DNA of 64,000 nt. It comes from Rhodanobacteraceae bacterium ZG21-1 (GTDB lineage Bacteria > Pseudomonadota > Gammaproteobacteria > Xanthomonadales > Rhodanobacteraceae). The DNA lies in the NCBI GenBank assembly GCA_021390615.1, contig JAJEJU010000025.1, forward strand, positions 1,860,001 to 1,924,000, given 5' to 3'. Shown in pieces: positions 18,762-27,029 of the stretch. Both the position numbers and the translations under genes were made by a program. The first letter of the stretch is position 1; each line of letters opens with the position of its first letter. The notes beneath the pieces were generated by a model. It worked only from the letters and a program-made list of their open reading frames with translations, ran no database searches and had not been told where the DNA came from.

Positions 18762-19058
18762 ATGAGTCACATGAAATCTGTGCTTGCTGTCGCCACCATC
18801 GTTCTATCGGCCGGCTGTTCTTCAAGATTTGAAGCATTCGGTTTCGCCGGCCCAGCACCGGATCATCGACCCTACTTCGTAGTCTTCGATGGCCCAGGGC
18901 GCGTCTGCGATACCGTGAAGTTCGATGGCACCGCCTGGACTCATCCTGATGGCGTTCCCGTGCCCGTTTCCGAGGGCACGCATCGCATCGAATGTGGTGG
19001 CATGGTCGTCACCTACGTCATTCCTGACGGGCTCATCTACAAATTGGACTATCGATAG
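18762..19058 (+). CDS. Small lipoprotein of unknown function
   Basis: This 98-residue protein has a lipoprotein signal with lipobox LSAGC (Cys about 20), so it should be lipid-anchored. The mature domain (VVFDGPGRVCDTVKFDGTAWTHPDGVPVPVSEGTHRIEC...) looks like a small beta-sandwich with one cysteine pair. AAGGA lies 8 nt before the ATG. It lies just upstream of the RHS locus on the opposite strand; any link with it is speculative. Confidence 0.6.
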   Translation: MSHMKSVLAVATIVLSAGCSSRFEAFGFAGPAPDHRPYFVVFDGPGRVCDTVKFDGTAWTHPDGVPVPVSEGTHRIECGGMVVTYVIPDGLIYKLDYR

Positions 19059-19145
19059 GCCCGTATGCCAAACGTCACTGGTCGCGCCATGAGGTCGTCT
19101 GACTACATTCTCAGACACCCCTTAAGGCGTGTACCAAAGACGATC

Positions 19146-19202
19146 ATGTTGGTGTTGGAGCGTTATGTGGGTGAGCGATTCAGGATTGGCGACGATAATT
19201 AA
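19146..19202 (+). pseudogene. csrA-like remnant, 18 codons
   Basis: The frame MLVLERYVGERFRIGDDN followed by TAA is the N-terminal third of a CsrA protein. It is nearly identical at protein level to the start of the remnant at 12322, and both lie on the plus strand on either side of the RHS operon. The RNA-binding C-terminal strand is missing. Confidence 0.7.
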
Positions 19203-19266
19203 CAGTGAAGTGACCGAGACGTACCACGCCAGGCCGCTGCTCGAGAGTATTCATTTGGTGATGTTC

Positions 19267-19692
19267 TTAGAGGTTGCCAAAGTAGGTTCTGTTCACTGCA
19301 GTGGCAGGCGCCAACAGAAGCAGCAGCTGGCTAGCCCTTCCTCGAATGGGAAGCCAACTGGGATGCAACATGTCTGTCAGGTTGGAGTGCAGGCGAGCAT
19401 CCGCCTCCGCCTCACGACCTGAGTGGGTTTTAAAAGGCATGCGATCTATTTCGAACAAAAATTCGCAGATCGCAGAGCGCTGCTCGCTCGTCAGATAGGA
19501 GGCAGGAGACTCGATCATGTAACGGCCTCCCGAGACAGCCCATCGAAGTTCAAAGGCAGTGTTGTAGTTGCCATTTGATCGCACCTGCTCTGCGGGCTGC
19601 TGAGCAATGATTTCTAGCGCCTCGATAAATTGCTTGTAGACGTATTCGAACCCCTCCCGGACTGAAAGGCTCTGGTCTTCAGGTTCAGACAT
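19267..19692 (-). CDS. Hypothetical protein (141 residues)
   Basis: This soluble protein has no signal peptide: MSEPEDQSLSVREGFEYVYKQFIEALEIIAQQ is helical, followed by a beta-rich middle (NYNTAFELRWAVSGGRYMIE) and a helical end (SEQRSAICEFLFEIDRMPF, then LHPSWLPIRGRASQLLLLL). An ATG five codons upstream is also possible. It sits between the csrA remnant and an IS21 remnant, in the region where orphan immunity genes are often found near RHS loci, but no family is recognised. Confidence 0.5.
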   Translation of the reverse strand: MSEPEDQSLSVREGFEYVYKQFIEALEIIAQQPAEQVRSNGNYNTAFELRWAVSGGRYMIESPASYLTSEQRSAICEFLFEIDRMPFKTHSGREAEADARLHSNLTDMLHPSWLPIRGRASQLLLLLAPATAVNRTYFGNL

Positions 19693-19728
19693 GGCAATAG
19701 GTTCCACGATGGCGCATGGGGATGTTAG

Positions 19729-19985
19729 TGTTGATTTCCACCGAAAACTGAGCCGGGTTCTTCATCGAAAAGTGAGCCACCGGTTGCGGGGTCAGGTTAG
19801 CTGAACGGTGGGAAGAACGGGTGTCGGGATCTCCTTCTTGGCATCGGTGGTGTGATGCCGAAAGCGGTAGCTGTCGTTGCCGGTTTCGATGATGTGGCAG
19901 CGATGGGTGCTCGGCAAGGCTTCACCGGGCGCGAAGGCCAGCGGCACAAAGGTGTCGCGGCCGGCGGTGCGGTTGAGCAGCCGTC
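19729..19985 (-). mobile_element. IS21-family remnant with right end and istA/istB deletion fusion
   Basis: The right end starts TGTTGATTTCCACCGAAAAC and includes TTCATCGAAAAGTGAGCC. Inside, on the minus strand, a frame joins an istA piece ([19 protein letters not shown]) directly to what looks like the C-terminus of the istB ATPase (THRCHIIETGNDSYRFRHHT). The middle of the element has therefore been deleted. It abuts the 3' end of the Upf1-like helicase gene, and its inner boundary is approximate. Confidence 0.75.
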
Positions 19986-20008
19986 GTTCTACCGGTGATA
20001 TACGAGCG

Positions 20009-23000
20009 TCACGACGGCATACCGCTATGCAAGTCTCCAAACACACCAGCCTCCCGCCAAAGCTGTCGATTACCCACGATGTAGGCAACCTCCTGAGCAC
20101 GGGTCAGCGCCACATTGAGAATATTCGGCGTGTCACCCGCCCAGTTCCTCGCCCCACGCTGCTCTGGGTCAGGCGCGCCCAACACAAAAATGACGGCCTC
20201 CGCCTCGCGACCTTGCACTGTATGGACCGTACCCACGTGCGTTCTCACCCATTCGTCGGGATTATCCGTTGCCGACGCGAGTACCCGACTGTCAAGAATG
20301 AGCCGGGACAGATTTTCTTCCACCATGCGAAACGGTGAGATGACGTAGATATCTGGAGGAATGCCGGCCTCGATCACTTTGCGCAGCAACTCGAGCACAG
20401 TGTTGCCTTCTTCCGCCGACCACTTGTCTTGTCCTGAGCCACGCACATCGATCCATCGCGCAGGGCCGAGACAGTTCCGGATGGCTGACGGCGCGGGACG
20501 CTTGGCGTGGACCATCAGGCCCTGGTACGCCACGGCATTGGCGATACGAAACATCGGGTCCGCACAGCGTCGGTGCACCAGAAGTGGAACGCCAACCGTC
20601 CGGCTGCCTTGCCGCCCCTGAAATTCTGCCATGTAGGGCGTCGCCGCGTCGGCCAACGTTTGCGCCGAAGCCTCCGGTGCATTGAAGCGATCTGGATCGA
20701 CGCCGAAACGGCGGCAGATGGTTTGGGTTAATTGCTCGGGCAATGGCACAACGGGAGGAATTTGCACCGGATCACCGACGATGATCGCCCGACGACATCG
20801 CAGGAGTGCGCCGACGGCCGCTTGAGGTACCGCTTGGCCCGCTTCGTCGATCAACAGCCAGCCGAGCGTCTCCGGGGGAAGCATGCCCAACATACGCTCG
20901 ACGGACGCAAACGTTGTCGAGATCACCGGCACCACCAGGAAGAGGGTCGCCCAGACATCCTGTAAGAACCGCGCTTTATCATTCGAAAAGCTGATACCCC
21001 CGGCGGGGCCCATGGCTTTCATGAGGCCAGCAAGATTGCCCCGAATCGGCTTTGCCGCGGCGTCGATAAACGCCTTTTGAAGGTCCATTGCGGCGGCAAA
21101 GAGATCATCGCGTGCCCGCTGAGCCATCGCGTCACACCAGGGCACCGACAGATGCAGTGTCTGATGCGGGCGCTCAAAGAAGTGCGTATCCACCAACTGA
21201 TCACCCAGTCGTAGCTTGCCCTCGTCAAGCGTCCGGTGCGCCGTCACCCAGGCCGTCTCCGCCGCTTTCAACTCGGTGTCCCGCTTTTGCGCCGCACCTT
21301 CCGCGGTCGCCCACTCGCTCTCGGCACGCGAGGCAGTGCGCACATGCTCCTTCCAGTTCAGTGCTGCGGTTTGGCGTGATGCGAGAAGCGTCGCGTGATC
21401 GTTCAACCATTGTCGCGCCGTCGAGGTACGGAATAACCGCGCGAAGAATCCTGGCTTGGAAGCCTCATGCGTCATCCGTTTCTCCTCGACACGCTTCAGT
21501 GCTTCGCCCGCTGCGTCCCGATCCGCTCGCGCTTCCTCGTACCGCTGCTTACACTGCGCCGCGCTTGCGGCTGCCGCATCCCGCGCGGTGCGAGCGCCAG
21601 AAACCGCGGCCGTCATTGCCGACAGGTTGTGTAGCGCCTGGCGTATCGCCTCCAGCGCCTGGAGGTGACGTTGCGCCTCGCTTAAACGCGCGCGGAACGC
21701 GGTGCGAGCATCCCTCCATCGCCGAAGGGCTTCGCCGTGGGAAGACGGTCCATCGGCCTCTTTAACGAGACGTGGAGGACGGAGCGTTTTGGTGTTGTTG
21801 GGGCCAGGTTCCTCGATCCACTGGGGCGTACCCGCCGCCTCGGCCAAGTAGGACGCCAACCCCACGTCTCTGTCCCACCAAAACGTTTTCATGAAATTCG
21901 CGCGATTCGCCGCATTGCCCAATACTCCGGCAATGAGCCCCCAGGTCGGCCGGCCCAAAAGCGTATCAGCCAGCGGCTTGAAATAGGACAGGCCCGCGTC
22001 CTCAGCCACTTGCTTCTGCGCCGGCAACTCGGCGCTTACATTTTCAACCGCGCCATTGTTCGAGGACGCCACGAGCATCTCAAAGCCGCGTAGGCGTCGA
22101 TCCACGGTATAGAGCGTGGCCCCTTCCGCGCCGAGCTTCAGTCGCTGCCCGCTGTCCGAGAAGGCCGTGGCAGGATCGTCAAAGCTGCACATCACTTCGG
22201 CGCGCTGGGTGACGAGCCCTGCGACGACGTCACGCAGAAGGGTGGTTTTACCGGTACCCGGCGGCCCATTGACGGCAACAATGCCCGGCGTGGAGGCGTC
22301 TTTGAGCGCCAGGTTCACCGCCGCCTGTTGAAGCAACACCAAGGGGTGCCTACCGGGGCTTGGCCAGCGCGCCAACGGTATCGACAGCGGCCTGATGACC
22401 TCCTCAAGCGCCGCGTGATCATGAAGCAAGTCGCGTCGGAGCGGCGGTTTGATACTCCCGACATAGTATTTCAGGGCCGGCGGCGCACTTCCGTTGGCGA
22501 AGCAGGTTTGAGCGCGCGCCAGATCACCCAGGAAGAAGCTGTTCAGCAGCAGAGGGTCCGGTGGGTCCTTCAGACGGAAATCCTGGAAAGCACGAATGGC
22601 AAAGCGCGGTGGGCGGGTGTACTCCATCGGCAACTGGAGCTCGTCCAGCAACCATGCGTAGACCGCTTGGATATGGTCCATATCAAGCGGGAGGTCTTCG
22701 CCGTCCTCATCTTGTCGACGTACCGTCTTGGCGAGCTCGGCATGAAGCCGACCCGAGGTCGAAGACCATTGCGACAGCTCCGACAATTCGCCGGTCAGCG
22801 CGATCGGCAGGCCCCAAGCAAAGCTCGAAATCGCCACCGCATCATTGATAACCGGAACACCATTCTTATCGACGATCACAGAGGCCAGGATGACCTCGGC
22901 TTTGACCCGTGGTCGTTCCGCCCGCCGATCGACGAATCGGTCGAGCAGCGCGCTGAAGGCGCGCGGCGCATCGAGGGTGCCGAGAATGAGGTGATAAAAG

Positions 23001-23461
23001 AGCTTCTTGTCGCGCCGTCCGCGATCACCCACTTCCCAGGGTAAGCCACGGGCAAAATCTGCAACAAGCGCGCGCTCGCCTTTGGATGCCAGGTCGTGGG
23101 GCTTTGCGAACGTCTGCGGATTCAATACTTCGAGGGCGGTCCAAGCCCCCAAGACATGAAGGGGCGCATTGGTCACCGGCGGCATGGGCATATCGAGTCG
23201 TTCGACACGAGGAGGTGGGCTGGCTGGACGCGCACTCGGTGGCGGAGACGCAGGCGATGCAGGCTTCGGTGGGGCTACAGGCACCACGGTCGCAAGCGCC
23301 GCACGCACTTGCTCGGACAAGCGTCTTGCACGGTCAGTTTGACGGTGGCTCAGCTCCTCCGAGAGAACCCTTAGAAATTCGAGCTCGCTGGAGCGTTCTT
23401 CAAAGGCGGCTTCCAGATTCGCGATGGAGTGACTGAAGAAAGGTCGTTGCGCAGCACTCAT
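20009..23461 (-). CDS. Upf1-like superfamily 1 helicase, large (1150 residues)
   Basis: SF1 helicase motifs appear in order: NGPPGTGKTTLLRD (Walker A), LLIDEAGQAVPQA (DEAG Walker B), VGDPVQIPPVVPL (motif III), HRRCADPMF (motif IV region), TVHTVQGREAEAVIF (motif V) and NVALTRAQEVAY (motif VI). A long charged, coiled-coil insertion separates Walker A from Walker B, and a proline-rich linker lies near residues 65-100. Similar AAA_11/AAA_12 helicases occur in phage-defence loci. I chose the ATG at 23461 (AAGGA 9 nt upstream); the frame is open further but only through a MITE. No nuclease or kinase domain is evident. Confidence 0.85.
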   Translation of the reverse strand: MSAAQRPFFSHSIANLEAAFEERSSELEFLRVLSEELSHRQTDRARRLSEQVRAALATVVPVAPPKPASPASPPPSARPASPPPRVERLDMPMPPVTNAPLHVLGAWTALEVLNPQTFAKPHDLASKGERALVADFARGLPWEVGDRGRRDKKLFYHLILGTLDAPRAFSALLDRFVDRRAERPRVKAEVILASVIVDKNGVPVINDAVAISSFAWGLPIALTGELSELSQWSSTSGRLHAELAKTVRRQDEDGEDLPLDMDHIQAVYAWLLDELQLPMEYTRPPRFAIRAFQDFRLKDPPDPLLLNSFFLGDLARAQTCFANGSAPPALKYYVGSIKPPLRRDLLHDHAALEEVIRPLSIPLARWPSPGRHPLVLLQQAAVNLALKDASTPGIVAVNGPPGTGKTTLLRDVVAGLVTQRAEVMCSFDDPATAFSDSGQRLKLGAEGATLYTVDRRLRGFEMLVASSNNGAVENVSAELPAQKQVAEDAGLSYFKPLADTLLGRPTWGLIAGVLGNAANRANFMKTFWWDRDVGLASYLAEAAGTPQWIEEPGPNNTKTLRPPRLVKEADGPSSHGEALRRWRDARTAFRARLSEAQRHLQALEAIRQALHNLSAMTAAVSGARTARDAAAASAAQCKQRYEEARADRDAAGEALKRVEEKRMTHEASKPGFFARLFRTSTARQWLNDHATLLASRQTAALNWKEHVRTASRAESEWATAEGAAQKRDTELKAAETAWVTAHRTLDEGKLRLGDQLVDTHFFERPHQTLHLSVPWCDAMAQRARDDLFAAAMDLQKAFIDAAAKPIRGNLAGLMKAMGPAGGISFSNDKARFLQDVWATLFLVVPVISTTFASVERMLGMLPPETLGWLLIDEAGQAVPQAAVGALLRCRRAIIVGDPVQIPPVVPLPEQLTQTICRRFGVDPDRFNAPEASAQTLADAATPYMAEFQGRQGSRTVGVPLLVHRRCADPMFRIANAVAYQGLMVHAKRPAPSAIRNCLGPARWIDVRGSGQDKWSAEEGNTVLELLRKVIEAGIPPDIYVISPFRMVEENLSRLILDSRVLASATDNPDEWVRTHVGTVHTVQGREAEAVIFVLGAPDPEQRGARNWAGDTPNILNVALTRAQEVAYIVGNRQLWREAGVFGDLHSGMPS

Positions 23462-23505
23462 GACGCGTTTTCCTTGGCAGCGCCACAAGCGCCATGCGGA
23501 TCCAT

Positions 23506-23657
23506 TATTGATTTTCACCGAATGCTGAGCCTGACTTTTCGTCGAAAAGTGAACCACCAGCTGAGGTGCAACTCGGCCCAGGTGACGAGCGTGGGGCGGT
23601 AAAGGAGGGCTCAAATTTCGATGAAAAGCCCGGCTCAATTTTCCGCAGCAATCAACA
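23506..23657. mobile_element. MITE-like element F with two right-type ends (152 bp)
   Basis: It runs from TATTGATTTTCACCGAA to CCGCAGCAATCAACA. Both termini resemble the IS right end (ACTTTTCGTCGAAAAGTG on one side, TTCGATGAAAAGCCCGGCTC on the other), unlike the other copies. It lies inside the putative defence operon and truncates the short gene at 23652-23756. Confidence 0.75.
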
Positions 23658-23756
23658 CCTCACGCTCTGCCACAAGCTTTTCAAATTCTGAAGCTGCTCA
23701 TCGCGCCCCAATATTTCTTGGTTGATTTCATTTATTCCCTGAAACGGGAGGTCCAT
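23652..23756 (-). pseudogene. Gene start truncated by MITE insertion (34 codons)
   Basis: An ATG with an ideal AGGAG ribosome site (8 nt upstream) opens MDLPFQGINEINQEILGRDE..., which ends when the first bases of element F, TGTTGA, provide a Cys codon and stop. This looks like the 5' end of an operon member whose remainder was lost or separated. It may have encoded a small protein between the coiled-coil gene and the helicase. Confidence 0.55.
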
Positions 23757-23872
23757 TGTTCGCTCCTCGCCCTGTTCTGAGACGGTGCTCGCCGCCTGAC
23801 TGAAAGCCACCTCTTAATCCGGATGATTTAGATTTCATTCGTCAGCAAGGGAAGCAAGGCGGACTTGCATTC

Positions 23873-24724
23873 CTAAAACCTCGCAGCTTCAGCTTGTTCA
23901 CGCAAGTCCGGGCGGCAGATTCTGAAGAGCGCCCAAAGCGCCGTACTTGGCATCGATCGAAGCAGTTCAAGCAGGGGCTTCTCCAGCTCCGAATATTCTG
24001 CACCTGCTACAACCCACTTGGCCTCAATCTCTCGGCTCGTCTGCACACATTGATCCACTTTCGCTTGACGCTCAAACAAACAGTGGATAGCTTCATCGAA
24101 TTCGACATGGTCAAGCTTGGCTGGCAGCGCTTCTGCGATATATGCGGTAGCGATCACGCCCCGGATTGCCTCGACCCTGCGCTCGAAAAATTCAAAATTG
24201 GTTCGCAATCGCTGAGGCGAGCCCAAGAAACTCAAGTCGCTACGAAATTCGAAGGATAACCTCAGAGATGACACCAGGCTGTCCCAAGCGACTAATCTTT
24301 TATAACGCGCCACTTCTATCTCGTAGGCCCATTCCCCCCAAGCTTCAAGTTGCTGCTTCGCGCGTTCGGCAGCCCGTTGCCACTCAGACTCCGCTTGCTT
24401 TATGGAGGCTGCGCACTGCTCATGCTTGTTGGAAAGGGACACCGTTGCCTGAAATGGTCCTTTCAACGAAGCAATGGCTGCTTCTAACGCATGCCTGTCA
24501 ATACTCTTTACGCCCTTGATTAAAAAATGCAGGTCGTCACGCAGCCTTCTGTCTGTAGCGTTCGAAACCTTCTCCTGCATCTTTTCGAAGAAGGCATTGA
24601 GCCCCCGCTCCACAAGGAGATGGGAAAAACGCGGAATCCACATGGGAATACCGCCATTTAAGCTCTCAAACTGCGTATAAATGTCTAGCTCATATGTCTC
24701 GTTCATATCCATACCATTTAACAT
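23873..24724 (-). CDS. Coiled-coil protein of unknown function in the helicase operon
   Basis: This 283-residue soluble protein is rich in charged helices, with likely coiled coil around residues 95-145 (KHEQCAASIKQAESEWQRAAERAKQQLEAW) and again near 225-260. It ends PSTALWALFRICRPDLREQAEAARF. It starts 30 bp after the stop of the RloC-like ATPase gene, on the same strand, so it is very likely co-transcribed. In-frame ATGs at 24712 and 24706 are alternatives. I recognise no enzymatic motif; a structural or sensing role is speculation. Confidence 0.6.
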   Translation of the reverse strand: MLNGMDMNETYELDIYTQFESLNGGIPMWIPRFSHLLVERGLNAFFEKMQEKVSNATDRRLRDDLHFLIKGVKSIDRHALEAAIASLKGPFQATVSLSNKHEQCAASIKQAESEWQRAAERAKQQLEAWGEWAYEIEVARYKRLVAWDSLVSSLRLSFEFRSDLSFLGSPQRLRTNFEFFERRVEAIRGVIATAYIAEALPAKLDHVEFDEAIHCLFERQAKVDQCVQTSREIEAKWVVAGAEYSELEKPLLELLRSMPSTALWALFRICRPDLREQAEAARF

Positions 24725-24754
24725 TAAAGCTGCCCACCCACTGTACCCGGCGTC

Positions 24755-26959
24755 CTAATCTTTCGTTGCATCCTTCAGTGCGGCATGGTGCTCTGGATCC
24801 TTGGCTTCTAGACCACTGAGGACGCGATCCACCATCCCTCGGGCCATTGACGGAAAGTCAGCGTACTCCAGCAGCCGATTGGTGGACTGGCTGTGCGACC
24901 CCTCATCCGTAAAGCGAGCGATGGATTTGCGCTCAGCTTCATCGTCAATTAATAGATTGAGTTTCGACTCATAGCCACCTCCGGCCGGTTTGCGAAACCC
25001 GAGATACATCTCAAGGAATCGACGCAGCAGATTCGGAGTTCCAATGTATGAACTAACGTCCATGCTTGTACCGGTGCGCACTTCCTGTAGGCAGTAGAAG
25101 ACATGGTGGTAGTCGGATCGAAACTTGGCCAGGTGTTTGGGTAGGGCGACAAGTTCACTGGTGCCGACATCCTTCCGTTGGATCAAATACCCACGATAGC
25201 CTGACTTGAACTCCTTGTTCTCGCTCCACTCCCGCTTGACGGTATTGAAGAACTCCGAATTGTGCGTGGATACGAACACCTGCTTTGCGCTTTTGAGTTG
25301 ACCTAGGAGGAGATACGCCACGTCGTAAATATGGTTGGCGTCTAGACTACAGATAGGATCATCAATGAAAACGACCGTCTGTTCGATCTGTTGGCCGTTC
25401 TGCTTCAGGCTAACGAGGAAGTACGCCAGGGATACTGCAGTCTTCTCGCCATCGCTCAAGTTGGTGGCGACCTCGTTGCCCCGCATGAAGCGAAGTGTGT
25501 TGTCCGCCCCCTGGGCCACCAAGATTCGATCTCCCATGATGAGTCGCAGGTGTTCGTTAATCTCACAAGCCGCCACGGAACTGCGTTGCAGTTCCTCCTG
25601 GGCCGCATCGAGTTTGCTCCGAATGATCTTGCCTTGCCTGTCCACTCGGTCCAGCGATGCTTTTGTCGTCACCACGGTTGCTTCCGCCTCAGTCGATTCG
25701 GGGGCAACCAGGTAACGCGCCGCAAAATGGTTTTTGACGCGATCGGCGGCCTTCCGGCGTTGGCCTTCCGCCTCGGCACAGGCTTTGTTGTGCTCCTTCG
25801 CCAGTACATCGAGTTCAGCAGCAATCGTCATCAGTTCGGATAACCGATTGCCCGCTGGCAGAGCTTCAATAACAGCGTCCATCTGGCCAAGCTTCTGGGT
25901 GAGCTGTGCCACCCATGCGTCGCGAATTTTCTTTTCGTCCAAGAGCCATTGTCGCAGCCGCTGTTCCAGACTATCGACACGATCTCGTAACGATGGCATC
26001 CAGACACTCTGGTGAGGCAACTGTGTCGCTGTCGGATACCCCTCCAGCCCGCGGATTGCAGCTTGGATGGCTGCGTGCTGCCGCTGGTATTCATCCGAAA
26101 AATGTCGCGCGTATTCGGCCATCGCTTGGGTGGCATCACCGCCGCAAAACTCGCACTGGCTTTTTCCCTGGTGGATGTGGAGGCCTGTGCGCACCCAATC
26201 ACTCAGTTCCCGATTTTGAGTCAAACGAGCGATGGTCTGCTGATGGGGTGTTCCGCCGAGGAGTTGCGCGAAATCAGCGGGCGCGGGGAGGCTTGGTGGC
26301 ACCCGGTAAAGAGGCAACCCTATTGTCGCGTAGGACGTTTGGTCACGTGCAGCCGTGATCTCGGTTTCCAGTGCCTCATCGTCCAGCAAGTGCGTGTTCG
26401 CCGCGCTGCTAATACGGGCCGCTATTCCCTTCAGGTCCGGTGCCCGAAAGTTGCGAACACCCAGAATTCTTCCGCATTCCGCAGCCAGCGAGGTGGCTTG
26501 CCCATCACGCAGCTTTACTACGGCATCGTTCCGTCCTTTGGCGTTCTTGTAGATGCGCGCCATCCGCTGACGTTGGTGGGTGAACAACTCGATGCGTCGA
26601 CTGAGTCGGATGTTTTCGTTGCCGACGATGAATAACGCCGCTGCCGAGGTGTGCCCTCGCTGAAGGTTGTCTTCGACGAAGTCGCTGTTGAAAACACGGA
26701 CTGAGCACTGAGTCCGGTCCTGTTCGTTGCGGGTATCGATAGCGCTTCGCGCAGTGCGGAACTTCGCATATGCCTCAGGTGGAAACTTGGCGCCTTCCGG
26801 TCGCTCCATCAGCCGGAAGAATCGGGACAGGGTGGTCTTGCCCGACGCATTCCATCCGTAGATCAAGTTGTAGCGACAAAAATCTGGAAGCTGTACATCC
26901 ACGCCCTTGTACCCATCCAGGACACCGGCCCCGTGCAGCACGTCGATGTTCGTGAACAT
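24755..26959 (-). CDS. RloC/PrrC-like AAA_13 ATPase, candidate anticodon nuclease
   Basis: This 734-residue protein has Walker A GWNASGKTT (35-43), a helical middle containing CEFCGG (about 270), which resembles the zinc-hook CxxC of RloC, an ABC signature (NLSDGEKTAVSLAYF), Walker B (VVFIDDPICSLD) and the switch His in STHNSEF. The C-terminal part has RRFLE and a downstream His (EGSHSQSTN), compatible with the Arg-Glu-His layout of PrrC/RloC anticodon nucleases. RloC proteins cut tRNA anticodons on DNA damage or phage infection. I chose the ATG at 26959 for its AGGGG site; 26965 is also possible. No restriction-modification genes are adjacent, which is unusual for this family. Confidence 0.75.
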   Translation of the reverse strand: MFTNIDVLHGAGVLDGYKGVDVQLPDFCRYNLIYGWNASGKTTLSRFFRLMERPEGAKFPPEAYAKFRTARSAIDTRNEQDRTQCSVRVFNSDFVEDNLQRGHTSAAALFIVGNENIRLSRRIELFTHQRQRMARIYKNAKGRNDAVVKLRDGQATSLAAECGRILGVRNFRAPDLKGIAARISSAANTHLLDDEALETEITAARDQTSYATIGLPLYRVPPSLPAPADFAQLLGGTPHQQTIARLTQNRELSDWVRTGLHIHQGKSQCEFCGGDATQAMAEYARHFSDEYQRQHAAIQAAIRGLEGYPTATQLPHQSVWMPSLRDRVDSLEQRLRQWLLDEKKIRDAWVAQLTQKLGQMDAVIEALPAGNRLSELMTIAAELDVLAKEHNKACAEAEGQRRKAADRVKNHFAARYLVAPESTEAEATVVTTKASLDRVDRQGKIIRSKLDAAQEELQRSSVAACEINEHLRLIMGDRILVAQGADNTLRFMRGNEVATNLSDGEKTAVSLAYFLVSLKQNGQQIEQTVVFIDDPICSLDANHIYDVAYLLLGQLKSAKQVFVSTHNSEFFNTVKREWSENKEFKSGYRGYLIQRKDVGTSELVALPKHLAKFRSDYHHVFYCLQEVRTGTSMDVSSYIGTPNLLRRFLEMYLGFRKPAGGGYESKLNLLIDDEAERKSIARFTDEGSHSQSTNRLLEYADFPSMARGMVDRVLSGLEAKDPEHHAALKDATKD

Positions 26960-27029
26960 TCTCATCCCCTGGCCAACTTCGGCCGAGAGCAGACCTTGGC
27001 CTCCATGAAAAAACCAATGTCAGCTTCAA

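Noticed and set aside
23462-23638. Upstream extension of the Upf1-like helicase start
   Set aside because: The extra residues are translated MITE sequence; the ATG at 23461 has a proper ribosome site.
5449-23657. Repeats as a CRISPR array
   Set aside because: The units are about 160 bp, scattered over 18 kb and have inverted transposon-type ends; there are no spacers or cas genes.
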